In this document: positions 26,397-34,567 of the stretch, piece after piece
How the letters are laid out: every line of letters starts with the position of its first letter
Numbering within the stretch: position 1 is the stretch's first letter
Source of the DNA: an uncultured Dermabacteraceae bacterium
Lineage (GTDB): Bacteria > Actinomycetota > Actinomycetes > Actinomycetales > Dermabacteraceae
Assembly: GCA_946223075.1 (NCBI GenBank)
Contig: CAMILZ010000010.1
Coordinates: forward strand, 5,434 to 69,433
Reading direction: 5' to 3'
Length of the DNA stretch: 64,000 nucleotides
Made by a program: the position numbers and the translations under genes
The notes under the pieces: model-generated
Told to the model about the DNA's origin: nothing
What the model saw: only the letters and a program-made list of their open reading frames with translations
The model's database searches: none

Positions 26397-27314
26397 CTAC
26401 ACCTTCAAATAACGATTGAGCGAAACGACGGACGAACCTATCGCGAGAATAGCACCGAGGCCCAGAAGAATCGGCCCCACCCACAGCAGATCCGACATCG
26501 ACATACGAATAAGATCAGCCCCAAGGGCCGGCTCAAGCCAGCCCTCCACAAGGTATTTGATCGCGAGAGAAAGCACGCCCGTCGCAAGAGCGCCACCGAT
26601 GAGTGCGGCGACAGCACCCTCAAGGAGGAAGGGCAAGCGAATGAAAATATTGCTCGCGCCCACGAGTCTCATAATCGCGATTTCTTTCCTTCTATTCGCG
26701 ACCGACATGCGAATCGTCGTTGCCACGAGCAGCACGGCGGCCACGAGCATCACGACCGCGAGAGAAATCGCAAATACGGTGGACTGGTTGAGAATCTTGA
26801 TAAACGGCGCGTACACCGCGAGAAGATCGGATACGTCGTCAATGCCGTCACGCCCCTGGAAGAAATCCACGACCGCACTCGAACGATCGGCATCCACGAG
26901 AGTGATGTGGAAACTGACCGGCATGTCCTCCGCCGTGAAGTCCTGAGCAAAACTCTCTCCACCGAACTGAGCGCGATAAACCTCGAGAGCTTCCTCCTGA
27001 GAGCGCTCCTCCACCGAGGCGATATAGGGCCCCAAAATATCGCCCTTGAGCGCCTCGCGAACGTCGTCAATTTGCGCCTCGGTCGCGGCACCACCGGCGC
27101 ATGACGTCGCCGTCGAATGCGGCGAGCACATATACACGCTGATTTGGGAATTCTTGACGAGGATGTCTTGAAGCGCAAGAATCTGCTTCTGCATGAGAAG
27201 CGCCGCGCCCACAAACGTGAGCGAAACCGCGGTCACGATCACCACGGAAATCACCATCGTGATATTTCGGCGAAGCCCCCCGAAACTCTCCTTCAGGATG
27301 TAACGCAGCCTCAT
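26397..27314 (-). CDS. ftsX: Cell-division protein FtsX
   Basis: 305 residues. One N-terminal membrane helix, a large extracellular loop (about residues 45-175) with a cysteine pair in CSPHSTATSC likely to form a disulfide, then three C-terminal helices with RRKEIAIMRLVGAS, typical of FtsX/MacB permeases. ATGA overlap with ftsE. Transmits FtsE ATP hydrolysis to the peptidoglycan hydrolase encoded next. Confidence 0.95.
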   Translation of the reverse strand: MRLRYILKESFGGLRRNITMVISVVIVTAVSLTFVGAALLMQKQILALQDILVKNSQISVYMCSPHSTATSCAGGAATEAQIDDVREALKGDILGPYIASVEERSQEEALEVYRAQFGGESFAQDFTAEDMPVSFHITLVDADRSSAVVDFFQGRDGIDDVSDLLAVYAPFIKILNQSTVFAISLAVVMLVAAVLLVATTIRMSVANRRKEIAIMRLVGASNIFIRLPFLLEGAVAALIGGALATGVLSLAIKYLVEGWLEPALGADLIRMSMSDLLWVGPILLGLGAILAIGSSVVSLNRYLKV

Positions 27315-28204
27315 GCGATCTCGCCCTCCTCACGCTCATCCGCTTCGTCAAAGGCGCGATCAAGGTCGCCCATGCGCTCGCTTCCGCCCGCACTCTCATC
27401 AAAGTGCTCGTATGCCACGTCAGAAGCGCGTGCGCTCCCCCCGGGGAGAGGGTCCGACGGTTGCCGCACCCCCATCGCTTCCCCATCGGGCACCGCTCCC
27501 GAGATCACGCTCTCATCCGCCGACCCTCGATAGTGGCCGCGCAGCTCATCGCGAACCACGTGCCCATCCACGAGTTCAACGACGCGCTTACTGAGACGGT
27601 TCACCGCTTTTTCATCGTGGGTCGCCATAAGCACGGTCGTGCCGCGCTCGTTAATGTCGGCAAGAAGATCCATGATGCCCTTCGCCGTCTCCGGATCGAG
27701 GTTGCCCGTTGGCTCATCCGCAAGAAGAATCGTGGGGCGGTTCACGTAGGCGCGCGCGATCGCGACACGCTGCTGCTCACCGCCGGAGAGCTCGTGAGGA
27801 AGGCGCTTTCCCTTTCCTTCGAGGCCGACCATGTCGAGGACCTCCGGCACGAGCTTCTTCACGACGCTGCGCGGGGTGCCAATGACCTGAAGGGCGAACT
27901 CCACATTCTCGAAAGCTGTTTTCGTGGGGAGCAAGCGGAAATCCTGAAACACCATGCCAATCTCGCGGCGAAGGCGCGGAACCTTCCAGCTCGACAGACG
28001 CGAAAGATCCTTGCCGGCAACGAAAATCGAGCCCGACGTGGGGTTTGTTTCCTTCAGGATGAGGCGCAGCATCGTCGACTTGCCCGAGCCGGAAGCCCCC
28101 ACGAGAAACGCAAACTCGCCACGCTCAAATTCGAGTGACAGATCAGTGAGCGCGGGCGCGCTCTTGCGCTGATATGTCTTCGTCACGTGCTCGAAACGAA
28201 TCAC
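27311..28204 (-). CDS. ftsE: Cell-division ATP-binding protein FtsE with C-terminal extension
   Basis: 297 residues from GTG 28204, which gives the canonical VIRFEHVTK start; an ATG at 28258 would add 18 residues. Walker A GASGSGKST, signature LSGGEQQRV, Walker B ILLADEP, H-loop ATHDE. The ABC core ends near residue 222; an acidic, low-complexity tail of about 75 residues follows, not found in the usual 229-residue FtsE. That tail contains half copy G of the dispersed palindrome (VRQPSDPLPG). Confidence 0.92.
   Translation of the reverse strand: MIRFEHVTKTYQRKSAPALTDLSLEFERGEFAFLVGASGSGKSTMLRLILKETNPTSGSIFVAGKDLSRLSSWKVPRLRREIGMVFQDFRLLPTKTAFENVEFALQVIGTPRSVVKKLVPEVLDMVGLEGKGKRLPHELSGGEQQRVAIARAYVNRPTILLADEPTGNLDPETAKGIMDLLADINERGTTVLMATHDEKAVNRLSKRVVELVDGHVVRDELRGHYRGSADESVISGAVPDGEAMGVRQPSDPLPGGSARASDVAYEHFDESAGGSERMGDLDRAFDEADEREEGEIA
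27451..27466. repeat. Dispersed palindromic element, half copy G (inside ftsE)
   Basis: GGTCCGACGGTTGCCG, an exact left half-site, in the part of ftsE that codes for the extra C-terminal tail. Confidence 0.6.
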
Positions 28205-28450
28205 AGGCTCATCCCATCTGGGCGGGTCGACAGCTCCCCTCGAAACGTCCGCGGGCATGACGAGGTTCAGTACGCGACAACACTAACCAGGCGGAGCGTC
28301 AATTCGGCGGATTCAGACCGGTCACTCGGGTCACGTTTTGCTCAAGAATTCGTCAAGAGAGCGAGGCCCAATGCGCGCAGGTGAGGAGCGCTGTGGGCAA
28401 AGCAGGCATCGGAACCTTACCCCGCGCTGAACTCACACTCCCGAGCCGGG

Positions 28451-29563
28451 TTAATCCTCCGTGCGTGCCTGCTCGACGCGCCAGCGGATGCCCGCTTCGA
28501 TGAACCCGTCGATGTTGCCGTCGAACACGGAGGTCGGGTTGCCCTCGGAGTATTCGGTGCGCAGGTCCTTGACCATCTGATACGGATTCAACACGTACGA
28601 GCGCATCTGGTCACCCCAGCTCGCCTTGATGTCGCCCGCGAGTTCCTTGCGTTTTGCGTCCTCCTCCTGCTTCTTGAGGAGCAAAAGGCGCGACTGAAGA
28701 ACGCGAAGTGCGGCGGCGCGGTTCTGAATCTGGGACTTTTCATCCTGCATCGACACGACGATGCCCGTGGGAATGTGGGTCATGCGCACGGCAGAGTCGG
28801 TCGTGTTCACGCTCTGACCGCCGGGGCCCGAGGAGCGGAACACGTCGATTTTGAGTTCGTTCTCGGGGATCTCGATGCTGTCGGTCGTTTCGATCAGCGG
28901 GATCACCTCGACCGCCGCGAAGGAGGTCTGGCGGCGCCCCTGGTTATCAAACGGGGAGATGCGCACGAGGCGGTGCGTGCCACCCTCGACACTGAGCGTG
29001 CCGTACGCGTAGGGCGCGCTCACCTCAAACGTGACGGACTTGAGGCCGGCCTCTTCAGCGTAGGAAGTGTCCATGACCTTGGTGGGATAGCCCTTGTGCT
29101 CGGCCCAGCGCAGGTACATGCGCAAAAGCATCTCGGCAAAATCCGCAGCATCGACGCCGCCGGCGCCCGCGCGGATCGTCACGACGGCATTGCGCTGGTC
29201 ATATTCGCCGCTCAGCATCGTGCGAACCTCGAGTTCATCGAGGGCCTTTCGGATCGAGGCAAGCTCGCTTTCGGCATCCTCGGCGAGCTGTGCGTCGCCT
29301 TCCTCCTCGCCGAGCTCAACCATGACCTCGAGATCATCGATGCGGCTTGCAAGCTCACTCACACGGCGCTTCTCGGCCTGCGCGTGCGACAGATCAGACG
29401 TCACCTTTTGCGCCGCCTCCGGGTCGTCCCACAGGTCGGGCGCAGCCGCCTGCTCCTCAAGGTCGGCAATCTTGGCCGTGAGGGCATCAAGATCGGTCAC
29501 CTTCTCGATCGATTCGAGAGTCGAGCGAAGGTCAGGAATTTCGGCAGCAAAATCAGAACTCAC
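28451..29563 (-). CDS. prfB: Peptide chain release factor 2
   Basis: 370 residues from GTG 29563 (VSSDFAAEIPDLR). Class I release factor for UGA/UAA: the SPF-type tripeptide region lies in VRISPFDNQGRRQTSF and the catalytic GGQ in RSSGPGGQSVNTTDSAV. It reads as one frame, so the autoregulatory +1 frameshift used by E. coli is absent, as generally in actinobacteria. Upstream neighbour of ftsE; a 246-bp gap to ftsE shows no other feature. Confidence 0.96.
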   Translation of the reverse strand: MSSDFAAEIPDLRSTLESIEKVTDLDALTAKIADLEEQAAAPDLWDDPEAAQKVTSDLSHAQAEKRRVSELASRIDDLEVMVELGEEEGDAQLAEDAESELASIRKALDELEVRTMLSGEYDQRNAVVTIRAGAGGVDAADFAEMLLRMYLRWAEHKGYPTKVMDTSYAEEAGLKSVTFEVSAPYAYGTLSVEGGTHRLVRISPFDNQGRRQTSFAAVEVIPLIETTDSIEIPENELKIDVFRSSGPGGQSVNTTDSAVRMTHIPTGIVVSMQDEKSQIQNRAAALRVLQSRLLLLKKQEEDAKRKELAGDIKASWGDQMRSYVLNPYQMVKDLRTEYSEGNPTSVFDGNIDGFIEAGIRWRVEQARTED

Positions 29564-29661
29564 AAAAGCCCACTTTACGCTACGCATCCCACGCCGGGCA
29601 GTGGTGAGGCCCGCTGGCGCGCATCAGTGCGGCACGCTCCACACCTCGAGCAGGCCACGGG

Positions 29662-30120
29662 TCAGTGCGCGTGGGCCGACGATTGCACGCGCACAACGAG
29701 CGGAGAATCGAGGGCGCGGGAAATCCAGCCCACGAGGGGCGGGTGCACGTGTGCCTCGAGCGCGAGGGTCACTCGGCCGCCTGGCGCAAGGGAGAGCGAG
29801 GCGATAGTCATATCGCTCACTCGCGAGAACTCGTGGGGATACGCCGCGAGATAGTCCTCGGCACGCTCGCGCGCCTCAGCCTCGGTGGGCGTGCGAGGGT
29901 CGCCCGCAGCATCGTAGAGCTTGTCCTCGCTCGTGGCCCCCGCGGCATAGAGCGCCGCACCGTCGGCCACGAACTGGGCGCGGTTGCGATCAATCTCCAT
30001 GCCGGTCACCGCCACGCCGAAGGCGATCACCATGAGTACCACGACGCTCACGCCGATCGTCAAAATGCTCGCGTTCCCGCGCTCACCGTGCGCGAGCACC
30101 GCACGATGCTTGAGAGTCAC
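29662..30120 (-). CDS. Rv3654c-like secreted/TadE-neighbour protein
   Basis: 152 residues. N-terminal ERGNASILTIGVSVVVLMVIAFGVAVTGMEIDRNRAQFVADGAALYAA, one membrane helix with a pilin-like flank, as in the Rv3654c family and TadG N termini. GTG start overlaps the previous gene's stop (GTGA). Last gene of the Tad locus. Presumed membrane-anchored minor pilin-like component. Confidence 0.8.
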   Translation of the reverse strand: MTLKHRAVLAHGERGNASILTIGVSVVVLMVIAFGVAVTGMEIDRNRAQFVADGAALYAAGATSEDKLYDAAGDPRTPTEAEARERAEDYLAAYPHEFSRVSDMTIASLSLAPGGRVTLALEAHVHPPLVGWISRALDSPLVVRVQSSAHAH

Positions 30121-30584
30121 GCCGCATTCCCTTCCGACATGAGCGAATGGCGCCCCGTGACGCCGACGATCGACGAGTCGATCCCGACCACGCCGAGACC
30201 GGGAATAGGCACGGCAAGGCTCACCTCGACAGAAACGGCCTCCCCCGCCACCGGACACGAGAGCGCGGGGCACGTCACCGAAATGTCTCCCGCATCGACG
30301 TCGACCCCGTAGTCACGCTCAACTTCGGCGATGATCTTTCCGATCCGTGCTTCACGGCCCTCCGCGAGGTCCTGTACCGAATACACGCGCGCGATTTGAC
30401 GCGCGAGAGTATCCGCCGCGAAAGATGCCGACTGCATCGAAGCGCACGTGAGCAGGAGATACACGAGCGGAATCAGAAGGATCACCGAAAGACCCGTGAA
30501 CTCCACAATCGAGTTCCCCGACGCATCGCTCAGGCGGCCCGCGACTCGCTTCGCGGCGGCCCTAATCCTAGAGCGCATCTTCAT
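30117..30584 (-). CDS. TadE-like minor pilin protein 2
   Basis: 155 residues from ATG 30584 (30578 also possible). SDASGNSIVEFTGLSVILLIPLVYLLLTCASMQSASFAAD matches TadE: a short basic N terminus, E at +5 of the hydrophobic segment, then an extracellular domain with a Cys pair in VTCPALSC. The start overlaps the previous gene by 17 bp. Confidence 0.82.
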   Translation of the reverse strand: MKMRSRIRAAAKRVAGRLSDASGNSIVEFTGLSVILLIPLVYLLLTCASMQSASFAADTLARQIARVYSVQDLAEGREARIGKIIAEVERDYGVDVDAGDISVTCPALSCPVAGEAVSVEVSLAVPIPGLGVVGIDSSIVGVTGRHSLMSEGNAA

Positions 30585-30966
30585 CGACCGCGTGCCCCAC
30601 GACCCGCAGCGCATTGCTCGGCCCGAAGAAGCCCACGAGCGGCATGTTGGCGTGGATCTCAATCTCAATGATGCCCGCCTGCTCACGGGCCTCGACGTGG
30701 ACCTCGCCAAGCTGCTGGAAGCGGGCAGAGGTAAGCTCCGCGGCTCGCGCGCTGCCATCATTCGCCTCGTTTCCCAGCAACGCACCGTAATACGCCGACT
30801 GCACGGCGATGTCCGTGAGCCCGTTGCGCACGTGGAGGAAGAGGGCGAGCTGGAGAAGACTCAAGCCGAGCGCCACGATGAGCGCCGACACGAGCGGGAA
30901 CTCCACGACCGCATTTCCTCGATCGTCGCGCACGCGCGCCCACAGGCGCCGGACGGGTGCACCCAC
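30568..30966 (-). CDS. TadE-like minor pilin protein 1
   Basis: 132 residues. DDRGNAVVEFPLVSALIVALGLSLLQLALFLHVRN is a classical TadE N-terminal segment with the conserved GNAxVEF motif. GTG start 2 bases after the previous stop. Inner-membrane pseudopilin of the Flp/Tad apparatus. Confidence 0.83.
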   Translation of the reverse strand: MGAPVRRLWARVRDDRGNAVVEFPLVSALIVALGLSLLQLALFLHVRNGLTDIAVQSAYYGALLGNEANDGSARAAELTSARFQQLGEVHVEAREQAGIIEIEIHANMPLVGFFGPSNALRVVGHAVDEDAL

Positions 30967-30967
30967 G

Positions 30968-31216
30968 CTACTCGGTGAACTGGCTCATGGCCTGGTTGAA
31001 CAGACCGACGAGAGCGTCCGACGCCACGGCCCACAGTGCCACGACGATGCCCGCGGTCATGAGCGTAATGAGGACCCAGCCGGGAACATCACCGCGTTCG
31101 GAAGTAAGGCGCTCACGGGCGGCGAGAAGGGCGCGAAATCCGGCACGTGTGGCGCGCTCGCGCAGCGTCGTGTTGGTGGTCGCGTTGTTGGCGAGAGTCG
31201 AGCGATTAATGGACAT
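30968..31216 (-). CDS. Small Flp-pilin-position membrane protein
   Basis: 82 residues at the place where Flp pilin (Rv3656c/DUF4244) is found. ERGDVPGWVLITLMTAGIVVALWAVASDALVGLFNQAMSQF gives one hydrophobic segment after ERGD. The glutamate normally at +5 of the mature pilin is missing (VPGWVL), so processing by a prepilin peptidase may not be standard. Candidate major subunit by position only. Confidence 0.65.
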   Translation of the reverse strand: MSINRSTLANNATTNTTLRERATRAGFRALLAARERLTSERGDVPGWVLITLMTAGIVVALWAVASDALVGLFNQAMSQFTE

Positions 31217-31273
31217 GGGGATTCTCCTTACAGGTAGAGGTGAGGAAGCGGGATGGGGGTGGGACCATGCGTG

Positions 31274-32230
31274 TCAAAGCCCCACTTGAAGTGCGGTGAT
31301 ACCGGGGAAGACCGCGAACACAATGACAAGTGGCATGAGAAGGAAAACGACGGGCAGAAGCATGTACACCTCTCGCCGCCCAGCACTTTCCATGAGAGTC
31401 CGTTTCGAAAGCTCGCGGGCATCTTGCGCTTGAGCGCGCATGACATCCGCGAGTGGAGTACCTCTTTCGAGGGCGACGGCGATCGTCTCCGCAAACCGCG
31501 CGAGAGAATCAAGGGGCGAGCGGGTGCCCAGGTTCATGAGGGCATCCTCAAGCGTGGATCCCGCACGGATTTCGGAAACCGCGGTCGCAAGTTCCCGCGA
31601 AAGCTCCCCGCGAGACGTGCGCGCGACTCGTTCCATCGCAGCAATCGGCCCCTCCCCTGCAGAAATGGCGAGGGCGAGAAGATCGGCAACGGTGGGAAAC
31701 TCGCGGGCCATGGCACGTTTCCGTGAGGTGATCGCGCTCGTGAGGAGGTAATCCCGCAGCAGCGGCGCAGTGACGGTCGCGAGCACGACGAGCGCGAGCA
31801 ACGCAATGAGCGGCGCCTGACCTAAGGCGAACAGCCCCATGCCCAGCGCCGCGCTCGCGACGAAGGCGACGATCGCCCACGTCAGCTGCTGCACGCGAAA
31901 ATCGCGATAGCTAATCCGGCCGCCCGCGAGCGCGAGGCGCTTCTTGATCTCCCGCTGACTTCCCAGGGCACGCGCCGCAGCCGCACGAATGCTCGCGAGA
32001 AACGGGCCGAGATTCGTGTCGATCACGGGATGCATCTGTACCCCGCCATCGAGGAAGCTCAGCGCGCCGCGCATCGTTCCCTGTTTGACGTACGGGGCGA
32101 TGCGCGCCTCGACCGAACGGGGGCGCCTCCATGGGTTCTCGAGGATCAGGAGGGCGAGCCCGAGCCCGAAGAGTGCCCCGAGCGCACAGCCGAGGAGAAT
32201 GATCGTCAACGTGTTGTCACGGATGCTCAT
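31274..32230 (-). CDS. tadC: TadC, type II/IV secretion platform protein
   Basis: 318 residues from ATG 32230, which overlaps the tadB stop (ATGA). T2SSF domain in the second half (FPTVADLLALAISAGEGPIAAMERVA), flanked by membrane helices, and an N-terminal helix. Inner-membrane platform that pairs with TadB around the TadA ATPase. Confidence 0.87.
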   Translation of the reverse strand: MSIRDNTLTIILLGCALGALFGLGLALLILENPWRRPRSVEARIAPYVKQGTMRGALSFLDGGVQMHPVIDTNLGPFLASIRAAAARALGSQREIKKRLALAGGRISYRDFRVQQLTWAIVAFVASAALGMGLFALGQAPLIALLALVVLATVTAPLLRDYLLTSAITSRKRAMAREFPTVADLLALAISAGEGPIAAMERVARTSRGELSRELATAVSEIRAGSTLEDALMNLGTRSPLDSLARFAETIAVALERGTPLADVMRAQAQDARELSKRTLMESAGRREVYMLLPVVFLLMPLVIVFAVFPGITALQVGL

Positions 32231-33105
32231 TCGCGCAACACCCTTTCGTCTTGAGGCAAGCGTGCGAAGGTGAGCATGAGCCGGTAGGCGAAGAACGATA
32301 CGGCGGCACCGATCAGGATGAGCATGCCGCCTGCGGCGGAGTCGTAGGCTTCGGCAGCTTCCGGCCGAAGAATCATGAGACCGAGCACGACCCATGGTGC
32401 GATGAGCGCGAGCTTAGCCCCATTGACGGTCCAGCTTTGGCGCGCTTCAAGCTCGGAGCGCACGCGTGCATCTTCGCGCAGAAAGGATGAGAGCGTGCGA
32501 AGTAGCGTGCCGAGATCGGTTCCGCCCACGTCGCGCGTAATGCGGAGCGCTTCGATGATGCGGTCGGCAACCGGGTCGCTCAGGCGTGCTTTCAGCCGGT
32601 CGAGGCTGTAGGAGAAGTCTCCGGTCGCGTGGTATTCCCGGGCGAACTCGTTGAAGGACGAGCGCAGTTGTTCGGGCCCGCGGTCGGAGAGCTGCGCGAG
32701 GGATTCCGGGAGTGAGAGCCCCGCGCGGACTGCCGATCCCACGAGATCGATCACTTCGGGCCACACCTCGCGGAGATTGTCTTGGCGACGTCGTGCAAGC
32801 GCGCGAAGTGACCACACCGGAAGAACGAAAGCGCCGATGCCGGCTGCGGCGCTCGGGACCATGGCCGTGCTGATGCCGAGGGTCGCGATAAAGACCACGC
32901 CGGCGAGCAACACTGACGCGACGAGCAGGTGAAGCGGGCGCCCGCGTGCGATCCCGATGCGCGCGAAATCGTCGCGGATCCTCTGCTCGAACCGGGTACG
33001 CGGGCCGGATCTCTCGAAGTTTCTCGCTTCGCGCGGCCAGAAGGCCGACCAGATTGTCACGACTCCCAGGCCGAAAAGGGCTCCCGCCGCGAACCCCGCG
33101 ATCAT
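32227..33105 (-). CDS. tadB: TadB, type II/IV secretion platform protein
   Basis: 292 residues. N-terminal helix, a second hydrophobic pair near 85-125, T2SSF domain (WPEVIDLVGSAVRAGLSLPESLAQL) and two C-terminal helices. Overlaps both tadA (33102-33105) and tadC by 4 bp, so tadA-tadB-tadC are translationally coupled. Confidence 0.87.
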   Translation of the reverse strand: MIAGFAAGALFGLGVVTIWSAFWPREARNFERSGPRTRFEQRIRDDFARIGIARGRPLHLLVASVLLAGVVFIATLGISTAMVPSAAAGIGAFVLPVWSLRALARRRQDNLREVWPEVIDLVGSAVRAGLSLPESLAQLSDRGPEQLRSSFNEFAREYHATGDFSYSLDRLKARLSDPVADRIIEALRITRDVGGTDLGTLLRTLSSFLREDARVRSELEARQSWTVNGAKLALIAPWVVLGLMILRPEAAEAYDSAAGGMLILIGAAVSFFAYRLMLTFARLPQDERVLRE

Positions 33106-34325
33106 CGCTCAGCCCCGAGGAGTGCAGAGAGTGAAAAACCTGCGCGTTCGAAGCGTTCGGGGTGAGGCGGGTAAGCATCGCCCCTGCACAGTCGGCCGCG
33201 TCGCCATTCGAAGAGGTGCCCGAGTTCGACGACCGAATCTTCCACCCGGCCGGGAACTGCGACGATCTCGCGGACGCGGCGCGTGCCATCGTGGAGGTGG
33301 TCGAGGTGGACGACAAGGTCGATCGCGTTGGCGACGGTGGGGGTCACGAACGAGCTACTGACGTTTTCCCCCGCGAGCAACGGGAGGGTGCACAGCTTCG
33401 CAATCGTGTCGCGTGCGGAGTTCGAGTGAATCGTGGCCATGCCGGGAAGGCCACTATTGAGCGCGATGAGCATGTCGAGAGACTCGGCTTCACGGACCTC
33501 GCCGACGATAATCCGACTCGGTCGCATGCGTAGCGCCTCTTTCACAAGGCGACGCATCGTAATCTCGCCGACGCCCTCGAGGTTCGGCTGCCGGCACTGC
33601 ATTCCTACGACGTCGCGGGCTCGAATATCGAGTTCGAAGACTTCCTCGATCGTCACGATTCGCTCGCGCGGGTACACGGCTGACCCGAGGCAGTTCACCA
33701 TTGTCGTTTTGCCCGCGCCCACGCTCCCGGACACGATGATGTTGAGGCCGGCCTTCACGCTCGCGTCGAGCAGATCTGCCGCCTGCTGGGTCAGGGAGCC
33801 GAGTGCGACGAGATCCGCGAGCGAGTGCGCCTTCGAGATGAACTTTCGAATGTTGACCGACCAGTGCGCACGCGTGACATTAGGGATGACGGCGTGGAGG
33901 CGTGCCCCACTCGGCAGAAGCGCGTCAACGAAGGGCGTGCTGAGGTCGAGTCGCCTGCCAGTTTGCGCGAGCATCCGCTCGACGAGACCGCGAACCTCGC
34001 CTGCCGAGAGTACGAGGGGCGTGAGTTCGCTGACGCCGTGCCGGTGCACGAAGATTTCACTCGGTGAGTTGATCCAGATCTCCTCGATTTCAGGATCGTC
34101 AAGGAAAGTTTGAAGTGCACCGAAGCCACCGATGCGCGTGGCGATTTCGCCCACCGCGGCGTCGCGGTCGCGAAGAGCCGGGACTTCCCCTCGCGTGGCT
34201 TTCGATTCGTATTCCGCGACCACGTGTGCGATGAGGTCATCGAGTGACGAGGAGGATTCATCGAGCCCTTGCACGCGGATCGCTTGCCGGGCCTCGGCTT
34301 CGATGATCCCTAGTGCATCCCGCAT
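33102..34325 (-). CDS. tadA: TadA/CpaF secretion ATPase
   Basis: 407 residues from ATG 34325 (GGGGGAAG upstream). Walker A SGSVGAGKTTMVN, Asp box region IVTIEEVFELDI, Walker B IIVGEVREAESLDML and the His box HSNSA. An N-terminal CpaF domain contains EIEEIWINSPSEIFVHR. Hexameric motor for Flp pilus assembly. First gene of the seven-gene locus; its upstream region holds a perfect DnaA box. Confidence 0.92.
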   Translation of the reverse strand: MRDALGIIEAEARQAIRVQGLDESSSSLDDLIAHVVAEYESKATRGEVPALRDRDAAVGEIATRIGGFGALQTFLDDPEIEEIWINSPSEIFVHRHGVSELTPLVLSAGEVRGLVERMLAQTGRRLDLSTPFVDALLPSGARLHAVIPNVTRAHWSVNIRKFISKAHSLADLVALGSLTQQAADLLDASVKAGLNIIVSGSVGAGKTTMVNCLGSAVYPRERIVTIEEVFELDIRARDVVGMQCRQPNLEGVGEITMRRLVKEALRMRPSRIIVGEVREAESLDMLIALNSGLPGMATIHSNSARDTIAKLCTLPLLAGENVSSSFVTPTVANAIDLVVHLDHLHDGTRRVREIVAVPGRVEDSVVELGHLFEWRRGRLCRGDAYPPHPERFERAGFSLSALLGAER

Positions 34326-34450
34326 AGGCGCTTCCCCCTTGTGCAATCGTGGCGCCCACCTTGGCCGCCGCCCCCAGCTCCCATCCCCTTGGGAGCGTTC
34401 TGTCATCTTTCTACCAGAGTGAGGCCGCGCACGAAACACCGTTCGCGAAT

Positions 34451-34459
34451 TGTGGATAA
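34451..34459 (-). promoter_or_regulatory. DnaA box upstream of the tad operon
   Basis: TGTGGATAA, complement TTATCCACA, a perfect DnaA-box 9-mer in the 242-bp divergent gap between tadA and the YihY gene. Confidence 0.5.
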
Positions 34460-34567
34460 CTAACGTTGTGTTTTCCAGAATGCGGACCCGTTTCGCGATG
34501 TGGCATCCGTGCAGTTCAGCCGTATAGACTCGCGTCGTCCCGTCTCCCTGCCCCAGAGGATGCCCGC

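Noticed and set aside
28451..29563. Programmed +1 frameshift in prfB
   Set aside because: The gene is a single open frame; no in-frame UGA after the first codons.
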